A DNA stretch of 64,000 nt from Geobacter sp. AOG2 (GCF_019972295.1 NZ_BLJA01000001.1:528049-592048), one strand, 5' to 3'; counted from the stretch's first letter, positions 54,115 to 63,705 are shown. The notes: generated by a model not told the origin, from the sequence alone. Program-made: numbers and translations.

Positions 54115-54678
54115 ATGGCACGTTATGCAATGGTTTTGGATACACGGCGTTGCATCGGCTGCCATTCATGTACAGTCGCATGCAAGGTACATAATGGGCT
54201 GCCGGTGGACATGATCTATAATCCGGTCACGACGGTCGGCCCGACCGGGGTCTATCCCAATCTTCACCAGGTTCACATCCCGCTGTTGTGTATGCATTGC
54301 GCCAATGCTCCCTGTGTCGACGCCTGCCCGACATGCGCCTCGCAGAAACGCGACGACGGGGTGGTTTTCGTTGAGGACAAAATGTGTGTCGGCTGTCTGT
54401 CCTGTGTCATGGCATGCCCTTATGGCGCACGCACCCTCAACGATGAAACGGGAGCGGTACAGAAATGCGACTTCTGCAAGGAGCGCCTCGATGCCGGCAA
54501 AAAACCGCATTGTGTCAATACCTGTCATCAGAAAGCGCGTATCTTCGGTGACCTGGATGACGAAACCAGCGAGGTCTACAAGCTGGTGAACAGCGAAAAC
54601 GCGGCCCGCCTTCTTGGGGAACTCAATACCGAACCGTACACATTCTATATCTATGGATTGGAGGTGAAAAATCCATGA
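54115..54678 (+). CDS. four-cluster ferredoxin subunit of Mo enzyme 2
   Basis: A 187-residue DmsB/NrfC-type iron-sulfur subunit with four cysteine groups: CIGCHSCTVAC, CMHCANAPCVDAC, CVGCLSCVMAC and CDFCKERLDAG...CVNTC, for four [4Fe-4S] clusters. It starts directly after the stop of the catalytic gene (TAG-ATG) and its end overlaps the NrfD-type gene. It should pass electrons between the Mo site and the membrane subunit. No signal peptide. Confidence 0.94.
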   Translation: MARYAMVLDTRRCIGCHSCTVACKVHNGLPVDMIYNPVTTVGPTGVYPNLHQVHIPLLCMHCANAPCVDACPTCASQKRDDGVVFVEDKMCVGCLSCVMACPYGARTLNDETGAVQKCDFCKERLDAGKKPHCVNTCHQKARIFGDLDDETSEVYKLVNSENAARLLGELNTEPYTFYIYGLEVKNP

Positions 54679-55619
54679 GCACGAAACATGAAGGCTGGGG
54701 TTGGATGCTGGCGGTCGATTTTTTCTTTGCCGGCATGGGCGGCGCGATGCTCCTGATCGCCGGGATTATAGAGCTGTTTGTGGGAGAGGGAAGGACGTCC
54801 CTGGTCGGTAATCTTTTGGGACCGGTTTTTATGTGTGTCGGATGCGCGTTCCTGGTTTTCGAACTGGGGCGTCCCTTCCAGTCCTGGCGGGTGTTCATGA
54901 ACCCCAAGGCGATCCTGACCGCCGGTGCCTGGACCATGTCGATAGCCATTGTCGTCGGCCTAGCATATGCCTCTTTTGGCCTTGACCCGGCGTGGTTCGG
55001 CGTGGAGAAGCTGTTCTGGCAGGACAAATATCTCGTCCGTAAGCTGTTGGCCGTCATATGCGTCCTGACCGGACTTGTCGTGGCCGCCTACCCCGGTGTT
55101 TTGCTGGCCCGGCACAAGGGCCGCCCGTTCTGGGTCGGTCCCGGCATGATTACGCTCTTCCTGCTTTCTTCGCTCGTCACCGGCGTATCGGCGCATTTCC
55201 TGAGCGGCTTTGCCTTCCCGCCGGCCGTCGTGCCCGGCGTCCTGGCAAATTTCCCCCTCTTGGCCGGAGCACTGCTGTTCTTCCAATTGGTCGTCTGGTT
55301 CGGGTACCTCTGGGTGAAGCGTACGGGTGCTACGGCAGCGGAAGCGGACAGCGCCCAGAGATGGATTGCGGGCGATCTCTCCGGGAGTTTCAAGTTCGTA
55401 TTTCTGTTCCTGGGGACGCTGGTGCCGATGGTGCTGTTCCTCCAGGCATCTCCTGCCCTGCAGGGCGTCGGCGCACTATTCGTCCTGCTGGGCGGTGTCG
55501 TCATGCGCTGCCTTGTCGTACGCGCCGGACACGACCGGACCTGGCTGCCGGGCGAGCAGAAATACCGGGGGCGTCTCCCCCTTGGAGACGAAGCATTCCT
55601 GAAAGCCTGGAACAAATAG
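54675..55619 (+). CDS. NrfD/PsrC-type membrane subunit of Mo enzyme 2
   Basis: A 314-residue membrane protein with eight to nine predicted helices, of the NrfD/PsrC quinone-interacting family (GWGWMLAVDFFFAGMGGAMLLIAG at the start, LGRPFQSWRVFMNPKAILTAGAW). It starts within the end of the ferredoxin gene (ATGA overlap). It anchors the complex and exchanges electrons with menaquinone. Because the catalytic subunit lacks an export signal, the active site should face the cytoplasm. Confidence 0.92.
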   Translation: MSTKHEGWGWMLAVDFFFAGMGGAMLLIAGIIELFVGEGRTSLVGNLLGPVFMCVGCAFLVFELGRPFQSWRVFMNPKAILTAGAWTMSIAIVVGLAYASFGLDPAWFGVEKLFWQDKYLVRKLLAVICVLTGLVVAAYPGVLLARHKGRPFWVGPGMITLFLLSSLVTGVSAHFLSGFAFPPAVVPGVLANFPLLAGALLFFQLVVWFGYLWVKRTGATAAEADSAQRWIAGDLSGSFKFVFLFLGTLVPMVLFLQASPALQGVGALFVLLGGVVMRCLVVRAGHDRTWLPGEQKYRGRLPLGDEAFLKAWNK

Positions 55620-55863
55620 TTGCCAAGGTGCCGTCCGGCACGGGCATGGTGCTGCGCGGCACCGTATCCGGTACGGAAAGAGGTTGGCGTTCTTTGAATC
55701 GGTTTATAAACGTGACGGCCTGTCCTTTTCAGGTCGTCGCGTATTTTGCCGGTTTCTCCCCGGTGCCGGACATTCGTTCAGCATGGTTCATTTATCATCC
55801 GCTCAATTTTGTTGACTTGTAATGTCATGCGTTGATGTGAGTTGCCAAAGGGGTAAGCGTTCC
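55620..55863. other. intergenic region before the heme chemoreceptor
   Basis: No gene and no cassette of the UAS/sigma-54 type were found. GGCACGGGCATGGTGCTGC near 55636 lacks the required spacing. The following genes may be transcribed from promoter D. Confidence 0.4.
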
Positions 55864-57942
55864 ATGTTTCAATCCAGACTTGTCCGCAAAGTGCTTGCCA
55901 TCATCAGCCTCATCCTCTGCATAGGCTTTGCCGGAATGGGCCTGCTGACCATCTACCTGCAGTATAATTCCACCATAGACCTGCAAGCAGAGGCCGCCCG
56001 GCAATTGACCGTCACCATCACCCGTGATGTTTTTTCGCTTATGATGCGGGGCGACTTGAAGGAATACGACGCATACGTAAGCGACATCAAGAACAAGGGA
56101 GGGGTCCTGGACATCAGGCTCTTCGATGCGGAGGGCAAGGAACGGGGGCGCGGCGCCTCCGACGATGCGATGAGGCGGGCACTGGATACGGGCAGGCAAC
56201 TGGACATCCGGGGCACTAAGGACGGCCGGCGCGTCTTGAACGTGGCGTTGCCGCTGGTCAACGAGGAGCGTTGCCGCCCCTGCCATCAGGCAGAGCACAA
56301 ATATCTCGGCGGGGTCGCCATAACCGCCTCCCTGGAGGAGGGTGCCAGGAGCGCGCTACGGCTGGCGCTGACCTTGTCCGCGGTCGGGGTGTCCTTCTTC
56401 TGCGCCATGCTGGCGGCCCTGTACCTCTGTTTCAACCGGCTGGTGGTACGGCGGATCACGGCGTTGGGCGCGCAGGTCGCCCTGCTGTCGGGCGGCAACC
56501 TCTCCCGCGACCTGGAATTGTCCGGCGACGACGAGATCTTCCAGCTTGCCGCCGGCATCAATACCCTGCTCGCATGGCTGCGCGGCATGATTTCCACGCT
56601 CTATGACCAGGGGGAACATGTTGCCGTCAGGGTGTGCGAGATGGCCCGGACGGCCAAGGACACCGTTGCGACCGCATCGACCCAGAAGGAGGCGGCGGTT
56701 GCGGTGGCGGTGGCCGCCGAGGAGATGGCCTCCACCCTTAACGGCGTCGCGAACAACACCCACAATGCCGCCGACGTCGCCTCTTCCGTCGATCAGGCGG
56801 CCAACAGCGGCATGAGTGCCGTGGAGACCGCCTTCCGGTGCATGGAAGAGATCAAGGGCAGTGTCGAGGTGACTCGCGGCACCGTCGAACGTTTGGCCGA
56901 TTCTTCGGAGAAGATAGGCGAGATCACCGGACTGATCGAGGATATCGCCGATCAGACCAATCTGCTGGCCCTCAATGCGGCCATAGAGGCGGCCCGGGCC
57001 GGCGAGCACGGCCGCGGATTTTCCGTCGTCGCCGACGAGGTCAAGAATCTCTCCGCCAAGACCGCGGCCTCGACCCGTGAGATCGCCGGCATCATCGCCG
57101 CCATACGCCAGGAGAGCCAACGGGCCCTCGTTGCCATGCGCGAGGAATACGCCCAGGTGGTCGACGGAGTGGCTACGGCCCAGGCGGCGCGAAGCGGGTT
57201 GGCGCGTATACTCGGCCTGGCCGGCGAGTCCACCGATATGATTAACCAGATTGCGACCGCAACCGAAGAGCAAAGCGTTGTGACGTCCGAGATCACCGAA
57301 AAGATCCAGCGCATCTCGAACATGGCCCAGGATGTGAACAAGCAGATGGTGGCCACCGACACTACCTTGCTGGGGCTCTCCGAGGTTGCGGAGCAGATCT
57401 TCTCGTCGGTGGGCTGTTTCAGCGTCGGCACCTACCACGATGAAAAGCGCGCCATTGCCCTGCAGTTCCGCGACAGGGTTGCGGAGACCCTCGAAAAAGC
57501 CGTCGAGAACGGCGCGATCACCCTGGAGCAGCTTTTCTCGCGAAACTACACCCCCATACCCAATACGGACCCCCAGAAATATACGACCGCATACGATTCG
57601 TTGTTTGAACGGATCATTTCGCCTATTCAGGAGGATGTCGCCGCCGCCAATCCGGACTTGGCGACCGCAACCTGCTTTGACGAGAAGGCGTATCTCCCCT
57701 GCCACCTCCTCAAGTTCAGCAAGCCGCTGACCGGAAATAAGGAAATAGACAGGGTGCAGAACCGGACAAAGCTGATCTTTGAAGACAGGACCAGCATAAG
57801 GGCCTGCAAAAATACCGCCCCGTTCCTGCTCCAGACCTTCATGCGGGTTTCGGGTGAAATCATCATCGACCTTGCCTGCCCGATATTCATACGGGGGAGA
57901 CACTGGGGCAATGTGCGGATCGGCTACTCGCCGCGCGTTTAG
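55864..57942 (+). CDS. heme-binding methyl-accepting chemotaxis protein
   Basis: A 692-residue chemoreceptor. After the first membrane helix (residues 8-30) the periplasmic domain has CRPCH near residue 140, a c-type heme site as in the redox-sensing MCPs of Geobacter. A second helix, a HAMP domain and a signalling domain ([20 protein letters not shown]) follow. About 170 residues lie beyond the signalling domain; they contain [14 protein letters not shown] and LACPIF and look like a small sensor domain (Cache/PilJ-like by fold pattern). The ATG at 55864 follows AGGGG. It sits inside the Mo enzyme cluster, so it may guide cells by redox state or by the substrate. Confidence 0.9.
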   Translation: MFQSRLVRKVLAIISLILCIGFAGMGLLTIYLQYNSTIDLQAEAARQLTVTITRDVFSLMMRGDLKEYDAYVSDIKNKGGVLDIRLFDAEGKERGRGASDDAMRRALDTGRQLDIRGTKDGRRVLNVALPLVNEERCRPCHQAEHKYLGGVAITASLEEGARSALRLALTLSAVGVSFFCAMLAALYLCFNRLVVRRITALGAQVALLSGGNLSRDLELSGDDEIFQLAAGINTLLAWLRGMISTLYDQGEHVAVRVCEMARTAKDTVATASTQKEAAVAVAVAAEEMASTLNGVANNTHNAADVASSVDQAANSGMSAVETAFRCMEEIKGSVEVTRGTVERLADSSEKIGEITGLIEDIADQTNLLALNAAIEAARAGEHGRGFSVVADEVKNLSAKTAASTREIAGIIAAIRQESQRALVAMREEYAQVVDGVATAQAARSGLARILGLAGESTDMINQIATATEEQSVVTSEITEKIQRISNMAQDVNKQMVATDTTLLGLSEVAEQIFSSVGCFSVGTYHDEKRAIALQFRDRVAETLEKAVENGAITLEQLFSRNYTPIPNTDPQKYTTAYDSLFERIISPIQEDVAAANPDLATATCFDEKAYLPCHLLKFSKPLTGNKEIDRVQNRTKLIFEDRTSIRACKNTAPFLLQTFMRVSGEIIIDLACPIFIRGRHWGNVRIGYSPRV

Positions 57943-58060
57943 GATACGGGCTTGACGGCCGGATTCTCCGGCCCTCCTCCAGAGATGGTTATGACGAAAA
58001 CGGTCACAGCGCAGGCATGCGTAGTTATCCGACGAGCCGACCGGCAGGAGATCTTGAACT

Positions 58061-59383
58061 ATGAATACATCCGAAATACCTGCTGACACCGTGCTTTTGA
58101 ACAGCACGCAGAGCGTCTGCCCGGTCTGTCTGGCGGTTGTCGACGCCCGGATCGTTGCCGAAGGCACAACCGTTCATATGGAAAAAGAGTGCCCGGAGCA
58201 TGGGCGGTTCAGGACGTATCTGTCGCCGGATGTGGAGCATTATCGCTGGATGGACGCTTTCAGGTTCCCCTTCGTAAAGCCGGAACGGCCCGCGCCCGCC
58301 TTGAAAGGATGCCCCGAGGATTGCGGTTTGTGCACGGCGCACCGGCGTCATTCGACGCTGGTGGAGATCGAGCTTACGCAGCGCTGCAATTTGCGCTGCC
58401 CGGTCTGTTTCATGGCTGCCGAAGCACTGCAGGCGGCGGCGCAACCGGGGCCGGACCTGGCGGCGCTGGAAACCATGTACCGGGCGATCATGGGAAAAAC
58501 CGGCCCCTCCACCAGCATCCAGCTTACCGGCGGCGAACCGACCATACGCAAGGATCTGCCGGATATCGTCCGCCTGGGCAAACGAATCGGCTTCGAAGCC
58601 ATCGAGGTCAATACCAACGGCGTGGTGATCGCCAGGAACCCGGAGCTTGTGACCGAACTGCTCGAAGCGGGAATAAGCGGCATCTACATGCAGTTCGACG
58701 GCCTGACCTCCGAGGTGTACGACAAGATCCGCGGCGAGGACCTGTTGCAGATCAAACAGCAGGCCATCGAAAACTGCCGGAAAGCCGGGGTCCAGGTCGT
58801 TCTTGCCATGACGATCATCGAGGGCATCAATCATGACCAGCTCGGCGCGGTGTTGCGCTTCGCCCTGCAAAACCGCGATGTGATCGCCGGCGTCGCCTAC
58901 CAGCCGGCCTTCGGCTCCGGGCGCTTCGACGTCTCCAACGAGCGGCGGCTTACCATGGGGGATGTGGCCAATCTTCTGGCCGAACAGAGTAACGGCATCC
59001 TGACCCCCTATGACCTGTGGCCTTTGGGGTGTTCCCATCCCGCCTGCGATTCCGCGACCTATATCGTTGAAGACCAGGGGCGGTTCAGGCCGCTCACCGG
59101 CATGATCACGACTGAAGAGTATGTGGAGCATTTCGATCCGGACAGCCCCCAGGGCTCCGTGCTCCCGGATATCGCCGACAGGATGTTCCCCGAACTTGGG
59201 CCGGGTTTGTCGATCGTGGTGATGAGCTACATGGATGCCATGAACATGGATCTCAAACGGCTCAGGGAATGCAGCATGACCGTAGCCGGGCCGAATGGGG
59301 AACTGATCCCGTTTTGCTCGTACCAGTTGACGAATATCCACGGAAAGAAGAGGTCGGAGATCGGCTCGGGGAACGCGGCATGA
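58061..59383 (+). CDS. radical SAM protein of the Tes/TrsS type
   Basis: The 440-residue protein has an N-terminal zinc-ribbon-like part (VCPVCLAVVDARIV, then KECPEHG), a bridging CPEDCGLCTAH, the radical SAM motif CNLRCPVCF near residue 108, a SAM-binding LTGGEPT and a later CSHPACDSATY. This layout is shared by tetraether-lipid synthases (Tes) and the TrsS family of radical SAM (seleno)proteins. Its stop overlaps the start of Mo enzyme 3 (ATGA), so the two are made together. Substrate unknown: a lipid, a cofactor or a pathway intermediate are all possible. Confidence 0.82.
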   Translation: MNTSEIPADTVLLNSTQSVCPVCLAVVDARIVAEGTTVHMEKECPEHGRFRTYLSPDVEHYRWMDAFRFPFVKPERPAPALKGCPEDCGLCTAHRRHSTLVEIELTQRCNLRCPVCFMAAEALQAAAQPGPDLAALETMYRAIMGKTGPSTSIQLTGGEPTIRKDLPDIVRLGKRIGFEAIEVNTNGVVIARNPELVTELLEAGISGIYMQFDGLTSEVYDKIRGEDLLQIKQQAIENCRKAGVQVVLAMTIIEGINHDQLGAVLRFALQNRDVIAGVAYQPAFGSGRFDVSNERRLTMGDVANLLAEQSNGILTPYDLWPLGCSHPACDSATYIVEDQGRFRPLTGMITTEEYVEHFDPDSPQGSVLPDIADRMFPELGPGLSIVVMSYMDAMNMDLKRLRECSMTVAGPNGELIPFCSYQLTNIHGKKRSEIGSGNAA

Positions 59384-61554
59384 ACGGGACGGTAAAGACG
59401 AACTGCCGTTTTTGCGGCTATCAATGCGGTCTGACGGCGAGGGTCGAGGATGGCCGGGTTGTGGCGGTGGAGCCCGATCCGGCCCAGTACCCCGGCGATG
59501 CGTCGATCCAGCGCGGCTGCCACAGGTGGCGTCTGGTGCCCGAATTCCTGGACCATCCCGAGCGGATCAACCATCCCCTGAAGCGGGTGGGGGAGCGGGG
59601 CGGCGGGAAGTGGGAGCGCATCACCTGGGACCAGGCACTGGACGAGATCGCGGGCAAGCTCGCCGCGCTCAAGGACCGGTTTGGCCCCGAGACCCTTGCG
59701 AGCTGCATCGGCGGGCCGCATGCGGTATTCTGGCCCCTGCACCGGTTCATGACCCTGTTCGGCAGCCCCAACAACGTGGGGATCGGCCAGATCTGCTGGA
59801 ACCCGGGCACCTTGATCAATTCCGTGACCTACGGCTGGACGATCGACAACGAGCTTGATCCGCACGTCACCAAGTGCGCCATCCTCTGGGGCGTCAACCA
59901 GGCCGAGTCGGACAACTCGTTGCTCTGGCACCGGATCATGGCGTTCGGCCGCACGGGGAAGCCCCTGGTCGTGATCGACCCCCGGCGCACCCGGACCGCC
60001 GAGCGGGCCACCCACTGGCTGGCGGTGCGCCCCGGTACGGATGCCGTTCTCGCCATGGGGTTCATCAATGTCATCATAACCGAGCGGCTCTACAACAGAG
60101 CCTTTGTGGAGGCCTGGTGCCACGGCTTCGACCAGCTGGCGGCGCAGGCGGCTCCGTACACCCCGCAGTATGTGGAAACCGTTACCGGGATAAGGGCGGA
60201 GGTTGTGGCCGAGGTCGCCCGCCTCTATGCCGGGAACACGCCGTCGTCGTTGTTTTCCGGGCGCGGGGTGGACCAGATCGGACGAAACAGCGTCCCCGCC
60301 CACCACGCCTTTGCGTCTTTGCGGGCAATCACCGGGAATCTGGATGCAAAGGGCGCATCGCACCTGACGGAAATGCCGGATTTCGTCCCGGAGGTGGACC
60401 TGGAGTTGAGCGAGCAGTTCCCGGAGTCGTTGCGCGCCAAGCAACTTGGCGACCTGAAGCTGCAATCGTACCGGACGTACGAACGTATCCGCCAGTTGAC
60501 CCTGAAACACGGCAAGCGCCTTCCCATGCGCTATCTTACCTCGGCCCAGCCCAACCTCGTCTGGCGGGCCATGCTGACGGGAGAGCCGTATCCCATACGC
60601 TCGCTCATCGTCATGGCAACCAACCCGCTCCTGACCCAGGCCGACTCCGCCCTGCTGTACGAGGCCCTGAAAAGCCTGGACCTCCTCGTGGTCCTGGAAT
60701 TGTTCCAGACCCCCACATCCATGCTGGCAGACTACGTGCTGCCCAGCGCCGGGGCGCTGGAGCGGCCGTTGTTCGAGACAAAGGCCGGGACGGCCAACCT
60801 GATCTACGGCGGCGCGAAAGCCGTGGAACCGTACTACGAGCGCCGTTCCGATTTCGATTTCTGGAGCAATCTTGGCCGCCGGCTCGGCCAGGAAGCGTAT
60901 TGGCCGTGGGAAAGCTTCGAGGCAAGCCTGGAAGAGACACTGGCCCCCACGGGGGTCGGTTGGGACTTGTTTTGTCAGTATGGCCTGTATAACCTGCCGG
61001 AAGAATACGGAAAACACGAGCGCATCGATCCCCGGAGCGGCAAGCCGGCCGGATTCGCCACCACGACCGGCAAGGTCGAGCTGTATAACGAACTGCTTGC
61101 CGGGATCGGCGGGGACCCTCTGCCGTCCCCCAAGCCGTTTGAACAGCCGGGGAGGGATTTCCCGCTGCAACTCATCACCGGGGCGCGGTATCAGCCGTTT
61201 TACGCCTCCAGTTTCCGCCAGTTCGATTCGCTGAGGGCGCTTCACCCCGAACCCTGGGCTGAGGTCAGCAGCGCCACCGCCGCCAGGCTGGGGCTGGAGG
61301 ACGGTTGCCGGGTATGGGTCGAGACGGAACGCGGCAAAGCGAGTTTTATGCTGAAAATCTCGCCGATGTGCGATAATGTCGTGAGTGTGGAATACGGCTG
61401 GTGGTACCCCGAAATGCAGGCGTCCGAACCCACCCTCGGCGGTCTCTGGCTTTCCAATGCAAACGTCCTGACCAGCGCCGATTATGACGCCTCCGATCCG
61501 TTGATCGGCACGGCGACCTATAACGGCATCCCCTGCCGCGTGCTGGAGATATGA
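59380..61554 (+). CDS. molybdopterin oxidoreductase, Mo enzyme 3
   Basis: A 724-residue DMSO reductase-family enzyme. The N-terminal cluster motif is CRFCGYQCG ... GC; cofactor segments are WDQALDEIAGKLAALK, ILWGVNQAESDN, VVIDPRRTRTAERA and RPGTDAVLAMGFINVI. The likely Mo ligand is the Cys of GQICWNPG, as in acetylene hydratase. No signal peptide, no ferredoxin and no membrane subunit follow, which would suit a non-redox reaction such as hydration or transhydroxylation, or a soluble partner. It starts within the stop of the radical SAM gene. Confidence 0.87.
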   Translation: MNGTVKTNCRFCGYQCGLTARVEDGRVVAVEPDPAQYPGDASIQRGCHRWRLVPEFLDHPERINHPLKRVGERGGGKWERITWDQALDEIAGKLAALKDRFGPETLASCIGGPHAVFWPLHRFMTLFGSPNNVGIGQICWNPGTLINSVTYGWTIDNELDPHVTKCAILWGVNQAESDNSLLWHRIMAFGRTGKPLVVIDPRRTRTAERATHWLAVRPGTDAVLAMGFINVIITERLYNRAFVEAWCHGFDQLAAQAAPYTPQYVETVTGIRAEVVAEVARLYAGNTPSSLFSGRGVDQIGRNSVPAHHAFASLRAITGNLDAKGASHLTEMPDFVPEVDLELSEQFPESLRAKQLGDLKLQSYRTYERIRQLTLKHGKRLPMRYLTSAQPNLVWRAMLTGEPYPIRSLIVMATNPLLTQADSALLYEALKSLDLLVVLELFQTPTSMLADYVLPSAGALERPLFETKAGTANLIYGGAKAVEPYYERRSDFDFWSNLGRRLGQEAYWPWESFEASLEETLAPTGVGWDLFCQYGLYNLPEEYGKHERIDPRSGKPAGFATTTGKVELYNELLAGIGGDPLPSPKPFEQPGRDFPLQLITGARYQPFYASSFRQFDSLRALHPEPWAEVSSATAARLGLEDGCRVWVETERGKASFMLKISPMCDNVVSVEYGWWYPEMQASEPTLGGLWLSNANVLTSADYDASDPLIGTATYNGIPCRVLEI

Positions 61555-61636
61555 TAAGAAGGCGCTTTCTTCCGGAGCGCCGTGCATGGTATTACAAGTA
61601 TCTGAAGGTATAAGACCGACACGGGAGAGTGCCCCC

Positions 61637-62266
61637 ATGATAGAAGCAAATGTGCTGTTGCTCTTCTTCGCGACATCGCTCCTCCTGGCCCTGTCGCCCG
61701 GCCCGGACAACCTGTTTGTGCTGGCGCAGGCGGCCCAGCAGGGGCAAAAAGCCGGGCTTCTGGTGACGCTGGGGCTGTGCGGCGGGCTCGTCGTCCACAC
61801 CACCGCGGTCACCTTCGGGCTGGCGGCGGTCTTCGCGGCATCCGCCGCAGCCTTCACCGCCCTGAAATTCGCGGGGGCCGCGTACCTGCTCTTTCTTGCC
61901 TGGCAGGCGTTCCGGGCCGGCGCCCAGACCGGGCCGTCGGGCACGGTGGACCGGCTGAGTCCGGGCAAGCTCTTGCGGCGCGGCGTCATCATGAATGTCA
62001 CCAACCCCAAGGTATCCATCTTTTTTCTGGCGTTTCTTCCCCAGTTCGTCGATCCGCGCCGGGGACCCCTGGCCGTGCAGTTCCTGCTGTTGGGCGGCCT
62101 GTTCATTGTCGCCACCATCCTGGTGTTCGGGGCGATCAGCATACTGGCCGGGGCGCTGGGAGACCGGCTCAGGCAGTCCGCCCGGGCGCAACTGCTGCTG
62201 AACCGCCTTGCGGGCACCATTTTTGCCGGACTTGCGTTGAAGCTGGCAACGGCCCGGCGTTTCTGA
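61637..62266 (+). CDS. LysE/RhtB-family exporter
   Basis: A 209-residue membrane protein with six hydrophobic helices and the family start LLLFFATSLLLALSPGPDNLFVLAQ; GVIMNVTNPKVSIFFLAFLPQFVD is the second conserved segment. Members export amino acids or similar small metabolites. The ATG at 61637 follows GGGAGAG. It lies between Mo enzyme 3 and moaC. Export of a zwitterionic or amino-acid-like product of the pathway is an inference from context. Confidence 0.9.
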   Translation: MIEANVLLLFFATSLLLALSPGPDNLFVLAQAAQQGQKAGLLVTLGLCGGLVVHTTAVTFGLAAVFAASAAAFTALKFAGAAYLLFLAWQAFRAGAQTGPSGTVDRLSPGKLLRRGVIMNVTNPKVSIFFLAFLPQFVDPRRGPLAVQFLLLGGLFIVATILVFGAISILAGALGDRLRQSARAQLLLNRLAGTIFAGLALKLATARRF

Positions 62267-62296
62267 CGTTTCAAAATCCAACCACAGGTGTCAGCT

Positions 62297-62779
62297 ATGG
62301 AATTCAATCATTTTGATGAAGAGGGCAATGCGGTGATGGTGGACGTGAGCGCCAAGCAGGAGACCCTGCGGACCGCCACGGCGGGTGCGGAGGTGCACAT
62401 GTCGGGAGAGTTGCTGGCGGCGATCCGCACCGGCACGGTAGCCAAGGGGGATGTGCTGGGGGTGGCGCGGCTGGCCGGGATCATGGCGGCCAAGAAGACC
62501 CCGGATTTGATCCCCCTTTCCCATCCGTTGTCCCTGCACTCGGTGGCGGTGGATTTCGAGCAGGATTCGGCTTCCGGGCGGATCGGGGTCCGGTGCACCG
62601 TGCGCGCCTTCGAGCGCACCGGGGTCGAGATGGAGGCCATGACCGGCGCGGCCGTGGCCGCCCTGACCATCTACGACATGTGCAAGGGGGCCGACAAATC
62701 CGTCACCATCGGCGATATCCGGCTGTTATACAAGGAAGGCGGCAAAAGCGGCGTGTACCGCCGGGAGGAGCGACCATGA
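62297..62779 (+). CDS. moaC: cyclic pyranopterin monophosphate synthase MoaC
   Basis: MoaC converts the MoaA product into cyclic pyranopterin monophosphate. The 160-residue protein has the family segments MVDVSAKQETLRTATA, AAKKTPDLIPLSHPL, and GVEMEAMTGAAVAALTIYDMCK with the catalytic Lys/Asp. The start at 62297 has GGTGTCAGCT upstream, a weak ribosome binding site. Its stop overlaps the moaB/mog start (ATGA). It complements moaA at 38981, in a different transcription unit. Confidence 0.95.
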   Translation: MEFNHFDEEGNAVMVDVSAKQETLRTATAGAEVHMSGELLAAIRTGTVAKGDVLGVARLAGIMAAKKTPDLIPLSHPLSLHSVAVDFEQDSASGRIGVRCTVRAFERTGVEMEAMTGAAVAALTIYDMCKGADKSVTIGDIRLLYKEGGKSGVYRREERP

Positions 62780-63288
62780 GAGTGGCCATACTGACCCTGA
62801 GCGACAAGGGGTCGCGGGGCGAGCGGGTTGACGAGAGCGGTCCGGCGCTGGCCTCATGGCTGGCGGAGCGGGGGGTGACCACGGTGCATGCCGAGATCAT
62901 CCCCGACGATTTCCAGCGGATCGTGACCGTGCTGGGCGCCTGGGCCGACGCGGACAAGGCGGAGCTGATCCTGACCACGGGGGGCACCGGGGTCTCGCCG
63001 CGGGACGTAACCCCCGAGGCGACGCTGAAGGTGGTGGAGCGGACGATCCCCGGCATCGGCGAGCTGATGCGCCTGAGGAGCCTGGAGAAGACCCCCATGG
63101 CCGCACTGTCCCGGGCGATTGCGGGGATCCGCGGCCAGGCCCTGATCATCAACCTGCCGGGCAGTCCCCGTGGGGCGCTGGAAAATCTGGAAGCGGTCTG
63201 GCCGGTCATCGGCCATGCCGTGGAGAAGATCCGCGGCGACCAGGGCGATTGCGGGGGACTCTACGGAACCCGGAATCCGGCCGGCTGA
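62776..63288 (+). CDS. mog: molybdopterin adenylyltransferase MoaB/Mog
   Basis: The 170-residue protein belongs to the MogA/MoaB family, which adenylylates molybdopterin before molybdenum insertion by MoeA. Segments are VAILTLSDKGSRGERVDESG, the MPT-binding LILTTGGTGVSPRDVTPEAT and INLPGSPRGALENLEAV. The start is coupled to the moaC stop. It is the last gene of the long D unit. Confidence 0.92.
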   Translation: MRVAILTLSDKGSRGERVDESGPALASWLAERGVTTVHAEIIPDDFQRIVTVLGAWADADKAELILTTGGTGVSPRDVTPEATLKVVERTIPGIGELMRLRSLEKTPMAALSRAIAGIRGQALIINLPGSPRGALENLEAVWPVIGHAVEKIRGDQGDCGGLYGTRNPAG

Positions 63289-63705
63289 CCTTGCGTGCCA
63301 CCCCTTTGAGCTTCCCCATGTAGGTAGTCATGGTCCGGCCCGGCTTCGGGATACCAGCGTCAGAGCCGGTTGCACCCCCTTGCTTGCTGGAACCCGGTTC
63401 GCATAGCCCCGGGCCATGGTGATCATTCACCGGTTTCCCGGTTTTCCCCTCCCGAAGGCGATTCCAGGCGAAGAGCCTGCGGGTCCCCGCCGGCTCGGGT
63501 TCCGCGCCCGTCCTGTCAGCGTCTCCTCCCATCCCGCCGCATCCCCGTGCGATCCCGCACGAACCTTCATGGCCCCGTAAAGCCGATTTCAGTGCTGTTT
63601 TTTCAAGAAACCGGAACGCCCCGCAGGCTTCCCCACCTGAGAAAGCAGGGCCGCCGTGGTCTTGCCGGCTACGGTTCGCCCGAATTTGGTACTGTTTCAG
63701 GCGTT
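63289..63705. other. intergenic region after the mog gene
   Basis: GC-rich and without a convincing gene. The long minus-strand frame (63206-63763) has no family motifs and runs across the E activator site and into mog. Confidence 0.45.

Noticed and set aside
59227-62307. Very long antisense frame (about 1026 codons) opposite Mo enzyme 3 and the LysE gene
   Set aside because: It is opposite well-supported genes, has no family motif and an odd Arg/Gly/Pro-rich composition. It arises from GC-rich codon use.
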